Shown here in pieces: positions 43,201 to 55,968 of a DNA stretch of 64,000 bases. This DNA comes from Melanopsichium pennsylvanicum. Its lineage: Eukaryota > Basidiomycota > Ustilaginomycetes > Ustilaginales. The DNA is taken from the NCBI GenBank assembly GCA_900208305.1, contig OAPG01000008.1, forward strand, positions 620,001 to 684,000, in the 5' to 3' direction. The notes below the pieces were generated by a model. It saw only the letters and a list, made by a program, of their open reading frames with translations. It had not been told where the DNA came from and searched no databases. Within the stretch, counting starts at the first letter, position 1; each line of letters starts with the position of its first letter. A program made the position numbers and the translations under genes.

Positions 43201-43657
43201 CTGTTTCATCTGCTACGAGGTCTAAGCAGACGATTGGCCCCGTGGCGAAACCGACGGGAACAGCTTCTACGTTGGCTGGCATCTGTAATGGCTCAAAGGC
43301 CTCTGCGACTGCTGTTGCTGGTGCCGCGGTTTCTTCGTCCTCTAGGAATGTGGATGTTGGGAACTCTTCATCTTCTTGGCTTCCAGCCTCACTGTCCGAA
43401 ACATGCGGCTCTTTGGTCTCTGTGTGAGGGCTTTGATGCATAGCTGCTATGACAGCCTGCATAGGAGTCGTGTGCTCCTCTGAATTGATGTTCAGGTTGT
43501 CGACCTGACTGCTTTGGTCCGTGAGAGCTTCCTCGCTGATTGTATGCAATTCTTCTAATATAGATTGCTGGGTGGCGGCCAGATCATCATCAGAAAGGTG
43601 GTCAGGCCCTTTTGGCGGACACGCCCGGAACGTCAGAGAAGGTGTGAGATTCTGCAT
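40259..43657 (-). CDS. brh2: BRCA2 homologue (Brh2 type)
   Basis: Brh2 loads Rad51 onto single-stranded DNA in homologous recombination and is regulated by Dss1. The single-exon product is 1132 aa from ATG 43657; the frame opens slightly upstream at a non-ATG codon. A single BRC-type Rad51-binding repeat lies near residue 355 (GFKTGHGKQVKPSEKALEAA), preserving the phenylalanine and the SE.AL...A pattern of the consensus. The C-terminal half is the BRCA2 DNA-binding and Dss1-binding region: a helical domain from about 605 to 710 with WVQNHWTLILWKLAA, then OB-fold regions from about 725 (ILFVTKII, LELSDGWYRVQAQID, LRVGHKLAIMGA) to about 885 and beyond, ending near the C-terminus with another OB-like segment. 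The N-terminal third is acidic and disordered. Length and domain order match the compact BRCA2 known from Ustilago. Most ascomycete yeasts lack this gene. Confidence 0.95.
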   Translation of the reverse strand: MQNLTPSLTFRACPPKGPDHLSDDDLAATQQSILEELHTISEEALTDQSSQVDNLNINSEEHTTPMQAVIAAMHQSPHTETKEPHVSDSEAGSQEDEEFPTSTFLEDEETAAPATAVAEAFEPLQMPANVEAVPVGFATGPIVCLDLVADETEPSATTVIAALAGARESETGLPKVTEANDMTVLVSSREERAEAQTDPGPDAGLVREPKSIEVTAEPELLRPVLDAAAHHAADLVLPEPEPIASELLSPSDIKMEVDTGAELDHTDLFDGIDADAFDDIELSPPVRRQAVLPTLDGALRSDPNQDSTSPTRIRVPLVPQPSAGLDLFLGGQDGYPEEHLEMPEASQMQSFLDPCFAGFKTGHGKQVKPSEKALEAARKLLLDLDSSQDLLPQPATSQLRARAVEMPPSEQQLRLYSGFTNSKLDRAPMQEIAPPQVGSTHGSQAHLPLSLPKPKAASAQAPTAQALPSSQVARPTFATQKPIRRGLFPSSQALQSPLRTPGGASVSQPTTPQSSRRIGLGMTPSAGITGRKRTLPKFVTPFKAGKRPKGDELDSPASPLRGPNNTALVQSRPSPVVNRQYPPPASLQKVQASNISKGPAVFLMQVVRPRQKLSDVGRPEYYSSLQMIAKGVPDEVLVILNDAFRASQYAFEATDGKLLQQSNALDELLSRGCTNTNLAWVQNHWTLILWKLAATVRLEPSSAVHRWSWDEVVRQLLYRYEREVHLAQRSCLKRIQEHDSSPSRPMILFVTKIIEEETEVQERSGEIVTRKATILELSDGWYRVQAQIDPVLASACQRGRLRVGHKLAIMGAMLDAQGEGNEVLAAYHMSSLVLASNSVSLARWDAKLGFAPQPFISSLRSLTAEGGLVSLMDVVITKVFPHAYVDAERSSSKPGNPRGEQEEAEEREAWTKKREDAIAQLELQMETENRRAYDLVEALSDVVGDGSFLPDMTDDPSGRLESMAGTLFDQLRAQDNPASAVSELVIAAGHSALVPWLHNFAKSALLEGETFGGGSGLAGKLDRLCPPRKVREFRVVRFRDARLPPLPRSSAVTAQGNGNVSGAKRPKNPYARSVQLTIWDAAQLGDELQEGRRFLVTNLVPSSKSSWRKADDVGDVFLSTRRDTKWRMVSES

Positions 43658-43959
43658 CGTGGCAATCTGAATGGCGTGGTGGTGATCTGAGCGCAATGAG
43701 GTGAGCCAGTAAAAAGATGATCAAGGAAGCCATTCATCTACTGCTGAGTTGGTCATTGTGGTGGGAGTCCGGATATCGCAGATGAATTAGGTAGGAAAGG
43801 TATTGGTTTCGTTGAGTTATGCCATGCCAGAAGGCTTCAGAGCCTCTGTGACTTGGAGGATGTCATCGGATAATCCGAGGATGTCGTGAGAAAAAGCTGT
43901 GACGAGGTGGAAAAAGAATGTGGAATGGAAATGGTGAATCGCGGTGGGTGTCAATTGGC

Positions 43960-44847
43960 TCATCTCGTCGCCAAAATCAAGGCGCAGGATGAGGAGGCTG
44001 CATCCTCAGAGTCCAACACTTCGCGAAGACTCTCTTGTAGCCCATACTGATACTCACGACACGTCTCAGCGTTTGGCATTGCAAAAAGCGTAAAATAGCC
44101 TCCACACCTGTGACTTGGGTAGGCCATCTCAACTAGGCCAAGTGGAAGAGTACCCGATGATCGGGTGAGCTTGCCCAAACCATAATGACCTAGAAAAAAT
44201 CTCAACATCGATTCTGTGATAGCGGTGACCGAGTCTAATCTTTCATCCTGTCCACCCGGTATTTGTCGGAACATGTCCGTCTCATGCTGACAAGCGGGTC
44301 CATCGATGTCAGACGTGACTCTTTTCTGTTGTGTATTCAGGTCATGTAATTCTCGCATCTGGAAGCTTTGGAACATTTTTCGCCTAAGCGCAAAAATTTC
44401 AAGGTCAGCGCTTCCATCCTCAGTATGAAATCGTGAATGGAAGCAAGCGGGCCAGCGCAAGCCCAGATTGACGATCTTAATATTCTTGACGTGAAGTGAA
44501 TCGCCGGATCCATCAACATTCACATTCGCCCTCACTACTACGTCTGGTTTCCTAGCATGACTGGTGCACTGTGACGCCTGTTTCCGCTGATGGAACGTAG
44601 CAGAAGAGGATCGCCTTATCCTTGCCGCTTGTCGATGAGTTCGCTTGACAGGTTCGCCCTCGGATCGGTCCGCCTTACATGCCCTGGCCCTGTCCCGCGT
44701 TTGGACCAAATAAGGGAAATACAATAAATTAGCGCCTCGGGTACGCGGAGGTGCTGGGCACCGCGATACTACATCTCGATGAGCTCTAATCGTCGTAGGC
44801 GGCTCTTTTGACCTATTCAAGCCAACTACTGAAATCCGGAGCAGCAT
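43960..44847 (-). CDS. Uncharacterised protein
   Basis: The 295-aa ORF starts at ATG 44847 and ends 302 bp upstream of the brh2 start, on the same strand. I do not recognise a family. The first 90 residues are Arg-rich and could act as a mitochondrial or nuclear targeting region. The C-terminal half looks globular: ALRRKMFQSFQMRELHDL, then ESMLRFFLGHYGLGKLTRSS and HRCGGYFTLFAMPNAETC. A long stop-free frame and this globular half argue for a real gene. Introns or a different start cannot be excluded, since the N-terminal region has low apparent conservation value. Homology search in other smuts would settle it. Confidence 0.5.
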   Translation of the reverse strand: MLLRISVVGLNRSKEPPTTIRAHRDVVSRCPAPPRTRGANLLYFPYLVQTRDRARACKADRSEGEPVKRTHRQAARIRRSSSATFHQRKQASQCTSHARKPDVVVRANVNVDGSGDSLHVKNIKIVNLGLRWPACFHSRFHTEDGSADLEIFALRRKMFQSFQMRELHDLNTQQKRVTSDIDGPACQHETDMFRQIPGGQDERLDSVTAITESMLRFFLGHYGLGKLTRSSGTLPLGLVEMAYPSHRCGGYFTLFAMPNAETCREYQYGLQESLREVLDSEDAASSSCALILATR

Positions 44848-46464
44848 GATATGAGGATTAAACGGGCTCGTTTTTGAGTAAAAGAACGGTTGATTTGTGC
44901 CGATGCATGGTACAGTAAGTTAGATGGTGGACACAGCAGTGCCTTGGCACAGCCGGGGAAACGGAATTCCAAGGGTCAGGAGTCGATCGGCGAGGCGCAG
45001 CGCAGGTCGCAGCTTTACTTACAGTAGTCGGTATTTCAATTTCAAATCCAGCTTCATAATTAGCCTACCTAGCCCCTGGCCGTTTGGAAGAGTCAAACAG
45101 CTTTCTGCACGAGCCAAGCTCCTTTTCGCAGAATGCAGTGCAAGCTGAGAAGCGATCTGGTTCAAACATGTGTGCTGAGACAGCGCCATCGAAGTACAAA
45201 CGGGCTGCAAGAAAGAGTAGATGTCAAGTCAAGAGATGAGTGCTTGGAGAAGCCAAGACATGGAAACAAGCTTGCGTGAATGCTGGGGAGTTGCTGGTGT
45301 CGAAACCAGGTCGGTCACGGAGAGTCGGGTTGTGCGCAGAGCTTGTGCTCACTTTCTACGCCGCTACAGTATCTTGCTACCAAGAAGGAGGATAAGCATA
45401 GCGGTCGATGTGATGCGATGCGACGTGATGCGACGCTGGAAATGGCAGATCAATCAGTGAAAGACGCCCGCGCTCTTGCTCAAACTTTGCGCTGAATTGG
45501 CCACTCTGAACGGTGTTGATCTTCCGGTCCTGTGCCTTCATCGGTGTGGCTGATCTACATCGGTCTCGACCGAGACGCGCCTTCCAAGACGGATCGAGTT
45601 GGACGCACTTGACCAGAGATGTGTGATTCCCTGCAATCTGCAGTTTGGCTGGACTCCAACACGCTGCTCTTTCAGGCAACCGATTGTGATTGTCGCGAAC
45701 TGTGTTGTTGTGCTGATAAGCCCCTGTTTCTCAATGTCTGGTAGCGGAATTTTTTAATTTTGGAAATTTTCAGAAAGTTTTGGACATGTTAGGAAAAGTG
45801 ATGTGTTGCGTTGGTTCGTTTAATCGGCGGCTGCACGAATTCGCTCACACCACGTCTCTCTGTTGTGTGTGCCTTTGGAAATTTATGGCTCGAGCCCTTG
45901 TTTTTTATTTTTCGGCGAACTGCCAACACACACTCTTTGCAGATATACACGTACACACACACGCACACACAAAAGCACATACGCATAAGCCGACACGCGC
46001 TGATGCCTTTCTCAAGTGTCACATTTACGGCTTGTGTGTAGGCAACAGCGCACAGCCGACATTTAGACACAGAGTGGATATTGAAAAGCGAACTGCAGCA
46101 CAGCCAGACTGAGTTGAGAAAATACACACACATCCCTTCTTGAATGCGCACAGATGGCCTCGACTTAGCCAGCAGCTCCGCCAAGCTACATCAATCGTAG
46201 CCAAGGCTCATCCCTATTTACCTTTGAACTCTCCTCACTTGGCCCATATCGACATCATTTGTACTCTCCGACCTTCCCTCCATCATCGTTCGCCGTCTCG
46301 CCCGTCTCTCAACCGCGTTCGTTGCTCATCTTACCTTGCTCGCTCTATCGTCTCCTTGTACAATCTAGAGACGCAGCCTCCTCGATTCTTTCGCTTTCGT
46401 TTCGTCCATCACCTCTTTGCACCACTGCTGAGCATCGGCCAGATTATATACATACGTCGCGACC
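44848..46464. other. Intergenic region upstream of gfa1
   Basis: No gene is recognised in 1.6 kb. It contains TACAGTAAGTTA at 44911-44922, a related CTTACAGTAG near 45018-45027, and an ACACAC-rich stretch near 45953-45970. It should include the gfa1 promoter and a pyrimidine-rich leader. Confidence 0.5.
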
Positions 46465-48693
<2,229 letters not shown>

Positions 48694-48988
48694 ATCTTTC
48701 TCCAGCTCCCACTCTTTCTTGAGTCTCGAGGACACATCATTTTTTGTAAATCATGAACACTGCCGCTAAATTCAAGCAAACCAAACCCCAGACCAGACCA
48801 GAAAATGCGAGATTCAGATTAGACGACTGTGCTTGGTTCGAAGGAGCCGAAGAATCGGCAAGGATTCCGAAGCACTGCATACAAACCCAATTTTTCTTGG
48901 GCACACCAATTTGGACGAAGTTTCTGAACGAGAAATGCGATTGATTGACCAATTCTACGAATGACAATGAGTGATTGAGCGGAGCCGT

Positions 48989-50581
48989 TCACGCCAGAAG
49001 CCCGAGCCAGAGTGAAGGATTCTCAACAAGCTGCTTCCACCTAATGACCAACCTCGCCAGATCCGCACCCTCCACCACTCTGTGATCACCTGTGAACGAA
49101 ACGCTCATGATCAACCTTCTGACGATCTTGTCCGGATCTGTACAGTTGAGCGATGGGATCTCGCTTGCGAATCTTGGCAAGACCCTGCTTCTGCCTAGCG
49201 CACCGATGGCCAGTTGACCTGTGGGAGGGATAAGAGGGTGGGTATAGGTTCCGCCGCCTACTGCGCCAACGTTGCTCAGGGTAATGGTTCCTGTTGTCTT
49301 GAGATCTGCGGGAGGAAGACCCTTTGAGGAGCTAGCGATGGTCTGAAGCCGAGTTATGGAGGCAGAGAGATCGTAGATGGATTTACTCTGCACGTCGGTA
49401 ATGCATGGCGTTAGAAGTCCGACTCTCGATGTCAGGGCAATCGAAATGTCGTGTGAGCTCCTGCGAATGAGTTTCTGTTCGGAGTTGAGGGTGCTGCGGA
49501 ACATGGGATGATCTTTCAATGCAAGACTCATTGCTTTGACGAGCAAGGGGAGCAGGGTGAGTTTGCTGGAGGATGCGTCTCCGGCAGAGATACAGCGCTC
49601 GGGGACTAACTTGGAAAGAAGCTTGCGTACGTTGTCTAGATCGGTCACGTCGATTTCGTCCGAGTAGGCAAAGTGGGGAGTGTGGAGCGTCGCCGTCATG
49701 GCTTTGAACATTGCTCTTTGCACGGGATTGAGATCGACGATTTCCGTTGTGCCTGGTGCTGCAAAGGCATTGGGGGCAGCGGGGCTCGGTGGGGAAGGTG
49801 ACGAGATTGAGGAAGAAGCGGCTTGAGAGGCAGATGCTGAGGATGAAGAGCTGCCGTTCTGGATGTAATTCAGGACATCTTCTTTAGTGATCCTCCCGTC
49901 ACGACCTGTGCCTTTGACTTGTGCCAAGTCCACATTGTGCTCTCTGCTCACCCTCCTGACCGCTGGAGTAGCCAACACCTCTCTCGCATTAGATGCATGA
50001 CTACCGCCGCCACTTGAATGCTTGTCTTCAGCAGAAACAAATCCCTCCATGTTCACCCCGCTGAACTCGCTCCCCTTTGACACATCCGTGATCTCCACCT
50101 CGCTCTGTCCCTCCCCTTCCTTTGAACTTTCACTTGCATCTGCAGCCCCCGCGCTAGATCCGTCGACCTCCATCTCAATCTCACACAGAGCGTGACCCAC
50201 CTTGGCCACATCCCCTTCTTTGTGCATCAGCCTCTTGATCCTTCCCGCATACCTTGAAGTAATTTCTACACTGGCTTTATCGCTCTGAACTTCGCAGATA
50301 GGATCGAATTCTTGTACGGTAGCACCTGGCTGGACAAACCACTTGATGATTTCACATTCTGTGATGCCTTCTCCTACATCGGCTAGAAGGTAGGGTTTGA
50401 TCTCTGTCGCGTTGCGGCGAGGGGTTGTCGCGAAAGAGCGAAGGTTTGTGGTTGAGGAGGAACCATAGAGGATTGGGGTTGGTGTGCTTTGGACGTAAGT
50501 GCGCTTGATGAGTTGGGTGCTTTGAACGCGAGAGGCGGTAGCTAGTCTGAGTCCTCGACGAAGTGCGGTTCTCGCCAGCAT
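48989..50581 (-). CDS. Branched-chain alpha-keto acid dehydrogenase E2 (lipoamide acyltransferase)
   Basis: This mitochondrial protein is the core of the complex that oxidises keto acids from Leu, Ile and Val; it transfers the acyl group from lipoyl-lysine to CoA. The 530-aa product from ATG 50581 begins with an Arg-rich targeting presequence (MLARTALRRGLRLATASR). The lipoyl domain is at about 60-140 (LADVGEGITECEIIKWFV, lipoylated Lys in QSDKASVEI near 99). The E3/E1-binding domain is at about 197-237 (ATPAVRRVSREHNVDLAQVK). The catalytic domain starts near 290 with NPVQRAMFKAMT. LADVGEGI.E.EI.KW favours the branched-chain E2 over pyruvate or oxoglutarate E2. The active-site motif near residue 500 reads GDHRVVEGADL where the family normally has DHRVxDG, an Asp-to-Glu change. 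Single exon. Confidence 0.93.
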   Translation of the reverse strand: MLARTALRRGLRLATASRVQSTQLIKRTYVQSTPTPILYGSSSTTNLRSFATTPRRNATEIKPYLLADVGEGITECEIIKWFVQPGATVQEFDPICEVQSDKASVEITSRYAGRIKRLMHKEGDVAKVGHALCEIEMEVDGSSAGAADASESSKEGEGQSEVEITDVSKGSEFSGVNMEGFVSAEDKHSSGGGSHASNAREVLATPAVRRVSREHNVDLAQVKGTGRDGRITKEDVLNYIQNGSSSSSASASQAASSSISSPSPPSPAAPNAFAAPGTTEIVDLNPVQRAMFKAMTATLHTPHFAYSDEIDVTDLDNVRKLLSKLVPERCISAGDASSSKLTLLPLLVKAMSLALKDHPMFRSTLNSEQKLIRRSSHDISIALTSRVGLLTPCITDVQSKSIYDLSASITRLQTIASSSKGLPPADLKTTGTITLSNVGAVGGGTYTHPLIPPTGQLAIGALGRSRVLPRFASEIPSLNCTDPDKIVRRLIMSVSFTGDHRVVEGADLARLVIRWKQLVENPSLWLGLLA

Positions 50582-51214
50582 TTTCACGGAGCGATGCTTC
50601 AATTAGCGGAGTTGGTGTTGATGGTGTGGTTGAGGATGGAAAAGTCGTAGCTGCAAAACCAAATGAAGTAGCGAAGAGACCTCACATTGAAACGAACCAT
50701 CCTTTTTTGATTCAGTGGAAAGCTAGCAGTGTGGGGTCCCCAATGTCACCGTCACCAACACAGCGAATTCTGTCGGTTTTGACGGTCTGTCCGTACGCTC
50801 GCTCAAGTTAGGTTAGCTGGGGGTCTTGTGGAGAGTGGAGACGCGTTCAGGGGGCCCGTCCGAATAGCAAAAATAGAAAACTCCCAAAGATCCACATGAC
50901 GCATGCCCACTAGTGGATGGCTGTGGTCTTGGCGGCTGCGGAAATTCTGTCGGCTTTGTTGCAGTCAGGTTGAGTCGAGCTTCGGTGAAGACGGCTGGTC
51001 GCAATTACGGGCGTAGCCAAGGCCAATTTCACGGTGAATTGAGGAAGCTGCTTTCTATCACTTACCCTTCCCTGTAAAGCAAGTAGCTTCTGAATTGCAA
51101 ATCCCTAATGTACATATCAGATGCGTCTATCAAGCTGAGTCTCGACTATCGTCACGCAAAGGACTTGATGCCATTTTCAAATTGTATCGCATCGTGTACA
51201 ATAGATGGTCTAGT
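50582..51214. other. Intergenic spacer
   Basis: No gene is recognised. The segment is the upstream region of the BCKDH E2 gene and the 3' flank of the Chl1-like helicase gene on the same strand. Confidence 0.5.
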
Positions 51215-54065
51215 CTAGGCTTTGCGACCCTTGAAGAAGGCTGCAGTCTGCTGTATCAGCCCGCCAAAGCGCTCGGGCACAGTGACTTGGTTGCGAATCC
51301 ATCCCGGCAGTCGTTGCCGGATCTCTGGCCGTGCGTACCGCTTGTCGAGCAAAATGAGCGCAGCATAGTCGTTCTGATGACGAACTGCTCGACCAATGCA
51401 TTGATTCACTGCCTTCATGCAAAGATTTGTATACAACTCATGGCCCTGCGCCGCCCGCAACGAAAGAAACATTTGGAAGGCCAGAAGGATTAGCAATGAT
51501 CGATCTCCTTCAAAGAATATGCTTATGAGAAGGGGGGCCGGGCTCACTCACGGGATCAGATGCATTGACTGCAGTGGACGTGTCTTGTTTCGCGAGTTCG
51601 CGTACGTACTTCATCCGCTCCGCCAGTTCCGGACTGTGCATGTTGGCAAATGGCATTCCCACCATTACCACCCCTCTTGCGAGATCATCTGAGAAATTTA
51701 TCCCTTCCGACAGCTTCGCACCGACTACAGCGAACATGACTGCGCCTCCCTCGGCCGCAATCGCAGCGGTATACTCCCCAAGCACCTTATCTACTTCCAT
51801 CGTCGTCTTTGGCTCCATGAATATCTTCTTTTTTGCCCCTATTCTTCCCAGCACTCCTCCCGACGCCAACTCTTTCCATCTCGCCAAAACTTTATCCAAA
51901 AACGCATAAGAGGGCACGAAAATGACCAAGCCCGCAGGGATGATGCTGCAAAGATTGACCAGAGTGCGACCGAGCTCATCAAGGAGATCATTGTTGTCGC
52001 GACTGTCGAATTTGAATTCGAACGGCACACCTTTGGGCGAAGTTGACAGCACAGTTGCTAGGAGGTTGGCTGGCGGTATCACGTGGCCGCACGAGAAGAC
52101 CACGAGCCTTTCAGCGGGTAAGAAGGGGAGCAATTGCTGACGAAAGTCCGAAAGGGGCTCCATGGTGCCGCCAGCCAGTATTACGGAACGGGCTTCTTCG
52201 ACGAGAGACCTGAAAGCGTGAGATGGGTTGAGAAGCTGATACTTGGCTCGCACTATGACGTCGCCGGTCGTAGAGTCAGATAGTTTGGTCAGGACAACAC
52301 GCCCATCAGAAGAACGGTTCGCAAGGGAGAGGATGAAGGCCTCGATTGCGTGCATAGAAGAAATTGCGCTCTGAGTCTGAATCGTTGATGTCGAGGTTTC
52401 CACATTGATGTGTTTGGCAACGTCCGTTAATGCATGTCGACCTTTGCCGCCATTCTGAGCGCTTTTTCGCTGGTATGCTGCTGGGACCTGCTCTGAAGCC
52501 TTCCTATAGTGCCGATCCGCGTATCCACTAATTTTCCTCGCAATCTGCGTCTGCTTCAACCACGTTTCGAGAGTGACCAAGTTGATCTGATCCGAGTTTC
52601 CCGCCATTCCCTTCACCAGGTCCATCGCAGAGATAACTACCTCCGACTCACCTTTACCGTTTGCAGCCTGCTTGGAGAAGAAACCGGACATACTCGAGAG
52701 CAGCTTCCTTAGTTTTCGCAGATTCTGCTCGTTCGATCCTTTCAATCGCAACGCGAATTTGTCGATATATATATCGATCTGTTTCGATGCTTGGACGATC
52801 TGTCGCGAGTCGATGGTGACCGAATGTGTAGACAGGATAGTTTCGATGAGATTATGCGCCTCGTCAATAAGCACGATACATCCTTCTAGGCTGATGCCAA
52901 GAGCGTTGCGAGCGTCCTTTTGGAGCAAAAGATTATATGGAAGAGTCACGAGCTCGGCTTGCTTGGCACTGCTGCGAGCAGCAAAGTACGGGCACGTTTT
53001 GGTGATCCTCCCTAGTTGTACCAGATCTTCGATATCGCCGACCTCTGCCATGGCCGCATCGCGAAACTCGAGAATCTGCGCACGTCCGGCTTGTTCAAAC
53101 GTTGGCAGAGAGGGGCACTTAGGCTTGCCTTTTCGGCCTTTCATCAGCTCCAGACATCGCTCATTCATGGCCTCTGATCCTTTGCTTCGCCCGATCCGCT
53201 GCACGTCTTCGTTGATGCACATTTGCTTTCGACTGCCAAGACTGATTGTGCGGATGGGTAAACGTCCGGGATTCAGCACATCACTTTGGCCAAATGACGT
53301 CTTTTTGAGCTCAGCGACGAATTGCGAGAGTTGTGAATGGGTTCGACTGGCATAAACGATGCGGGGTAGCGTCTCGGGCTCTTCGTCGTCGTCCTGTCCA
53401 CAGCCTTGGGTTTGATTGTATTGCTGCATGAGGGCTCGTACGGCGAGGGAGATGTTGGAGTCGGATTCCGCAGACTTTTCAGAAAGAGCTGTCTTGGAGT
53501 ACGTCGCCATTCGGAGCGCTTGTTCGCTTTTAAATGCTTCGGTCTCGTCAATGAGCAGGTCCTCGTCTGAATCTTCGCCGTCGATGGCTGAGCTGCGATG
53601 CCTTTTTGCAGCCCTTGCGTCGGTATCCAAAAGGCCATCTCGGCAAATTTTCTTGAGAGCGGTTTGCTTCACTCGAGCTGCGGCGATCCTGTGTTTGAGG
53701 TCGAGCTCGCAGGCTTCATGTTGTCTTCGTTTTCGTTCCTGCTCGTGTTTCACAACCCAATCTGGCTCATTGCCTGCTGAGTCATTCTCGTTGCTGTCGG
53801 CCTTACCGCCTTGGACGTGCCTTTTCGCGTTTTGCTCGAGCCAAGTGAAAGCAGCACATATGAGTGAGAGTGATTTGCCCGTGCCTGTCGGACTCTCAAA
53901 CAGTCCCACTTTGCCGGTCTCGATGGTGGAGAAGACTTGGCGCATCAAGTCGAGCTGGATAGAGTAGGCTTGTGGGTAAGGAAAGTGGAATTCGCGAGAG
54001 GCGAGCTCGGGATTGGTGGAGTTCCCAGGCGTGGGGAGACTGAGGGCATCATCTCCATCAGACAT
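51215..54065 (-). CDS. chl1: Chl1/DDX11-family FeS DNA helicase
   Basis: Chl1 is a 5'-3' XPD-family helicase needed for sister-chromatid cohesion and genome stability in the nucleus. Two exons are predicted: 54065-51552 and 51445-51215, joined across a 106-nt intron (GTGAGT...cgcag); 914 aa. Walker A is ESPTGTGKSLSL near 60 and the Walker B box is IDEAHNL near 400. Four FeS-cluster cysteines appear in KQMCINEDV, NERCLELMKG, PKCPSL and TCPYFAARS between about 280 and 355. Later motifs include ILAGGTMEPLSDFRQQL and ARGVVMVGMPFANMHSPEL. The second exon supplies LCMKAVNQCIGRAVRHQND (motif VI) and the LDKRYARP signature found in Chl1/DDX11 and its relatives. Without that exon the helicase would lack its arginine finger. 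RAD3/XPD and RTEL1 are less likely because of the N-terminal charged insert and the motif VI wording. Confidence 0.93.
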
Positions 54066-54785
54066 GGCGACATGCCCAAGCGGGTCAAGCGGGTCTGCGA
54101 CGAGCTCGGCTCAAATCGAAGGCTGATCTGATGATCACCGACTGTCAAGCAAGGTACAGTAGCAGGACGAAGTGATGGTATTGGTTGTGTTCAGAATTCA
54201 GATTGGGTTCAGAATTCAGGGTTCAATCTTCCCACCGCCTACCTTTTTCTCTTGAAGAAATAGAGAAGCGCGTAAACTGCACCCGCTCCATAGTGCACGT
54301 GCCGCATTTTCTGGGTTTGGCAGAGGATTGGGATGCGTAACGCTCTCTCGCAAAGCTCGCTTTTCACAAAGCCCGGACAAACACAGACCTGAGTCGTAAC
54401 ATATTGCAGAGGAGAAGCATGTCACAGATGCAGATGCAGGCACAGCAGGGAGATGGCAATGAGACCATGAAAGTGTTAGAGTTCAACAAAGTACAATGGA
54501 GAGAATCTATCCAGAAACCGATTACAAGACATAGCTGGTCTTCGCGGCCAGCACGCACGCGCCTTTGCCAGACTTTGTTCAGTAGGCAGAAGCGACCAAA
54601 GGGGAACACGAGAAATTGATCGAGCGGGATGCTGCGAGAGCTTTCGAAGCGAAAATCGTGGCAAGTAAAGAGCGTGGGGGCGGGAAACGACAGCTGGCGG
54701 AGAGAAATGTCCAACATTATAGAAAGAAAGCGAGGCCGCTTGACGGGACCGGGCACTTGTTCGCAAGTGCGAAAGGGTGCTACAA
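54066..54785. other. Intergenic spacer
   Basis: No gene is recognised. Presumed promoter of chl1 and 3' UTR of the transporter gene. TACAGTAG occurs near 54154. Confidence 0.5.
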
Positions 54786-55968
54786 TTAGCCCTTGTGGGT
54801 CTTGAAAGCAACAAGGCCGGCAAGAGCAATGCCGTAACCGAAGAATTGGAGACCAGTGACAGTGTCGCCGAGGAGAAGCATGGAGCCGACGATCAGTAGA
54901 ATGTCCTTGATGACACCAGCGAGGGTGAGGGTCAAGGAGCTAGCAGCGCCGATAAGGAAGACGGCGGCAATGTTGAGACCGAATGCGACGCCTGCGTTGC
55001 TGAAAAGAACGAAGGGGCCAAGGTTGGAGATCTGGAAGAAGGGAACAAGACCCTCGGTAAATGGCAGGACCAGAGCGTTGATGGCAGCGCAAACGGGAGC
55101 GAAGTAGTAGAGGGAGACGAGAGGGTCCATCTTGAGGCCTTGAAGGAGAACCTGAATCATGACAAGTCGCGAGGACTCGAAGCCAATGGCAAGGACCTGG
55201 CAGACGAAACCAGACATGGCGAATTCGCCCTGACCGTAGGAAGCGAGGGCGACACCGAATGAGATGCAGCCAACGATCATGGTCAAGGTACCGGAGAGTT
55301 GCTTGAGACCGAAAGCAAACGAGATGAGGAGGACGGCAACGGGAGTGAAAGCCTTGAGCATCTGAATGAAGCTGACGCCAAGAGTGAGGTAAGCCATGTT
55401 GGAAAAGATAAGGGAGCACGAAAACAAGGCGCCGATGGGAAGAATGTTCTTGATCCACCGCTCGTTGGTCATCTCGACGTTGGCAAGGCCGTCAAGAAGG
55501 TGAGTATATCTTGCTAGAAGACGGGTGCCAACCGTAGCGAAAGCCATGTGGAAGGTAGTGAGGAACACGGGGAAGGGGAAATTGAGTTGATTGGGGTCGA
55601 GAACGAATCTGTAGGGGAAAAGAGAGGCGGAGAGACGATGAATTGAGATGAATACTCGTGATACACATTGATTAGCGAGAGCGCTTGGCCTGGTGGTGGC
55701 TGTTGAGTGAAAGAAGCACTTACTTGTTGTAGACGATGACGCTACTTGATAGCGCGATCCAAAGGACGATGATGACGGCGGGGTGAACCTTTTTCTTGTC
55801 TTGCTTTGCGCCACCGCCGGGGAGAATGCCGTTGGTGGGGTGAGCACCCATACCGCTGTGGCCGGGTGTGCCTACGGAGGGAGTGCGGTGGCCAGTAATG
55901 GGATCGTGGCCTGCTTTCTCGTCGATCGAGAGGCTCTGCATGGGGAGAGCGGTGTGATCCTTGGACAT
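54786..55968 (-). CDS. Triose-phosphate/nucleotide-sugar transporter family protein
   Basis: The protein belongs to the drug/metabolite superfamily branch that exchanges sugar nucleotides or phosphosugars across Golgi/ER membranes. Two exons are predicted: 55968-55724 (GTAAGT donor) and 55608-54786 (ccctacag acceptor); 355 aa. The N-terminal 60 residues are hydrophilic. About ten membrane helices follow, starting HPAVIIVLWIALSSSVIVYN. Splicing rebuilds the family-typical VYNKFVLDPNQLNFPFPVFLT. Further signatures are TVGTRLLARY, FSCSLIFSNMAYLTLGVSFI and the C-terminal ASSLTLTLAGVIKDILLIV with a final Lys-rich GLVAFKTHKG. The substrate cannot be assigned. The Mcs1 and Gfa1 neighbours do not by themselves imply UDP-GlcNAc. 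Confidence 0.92.
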
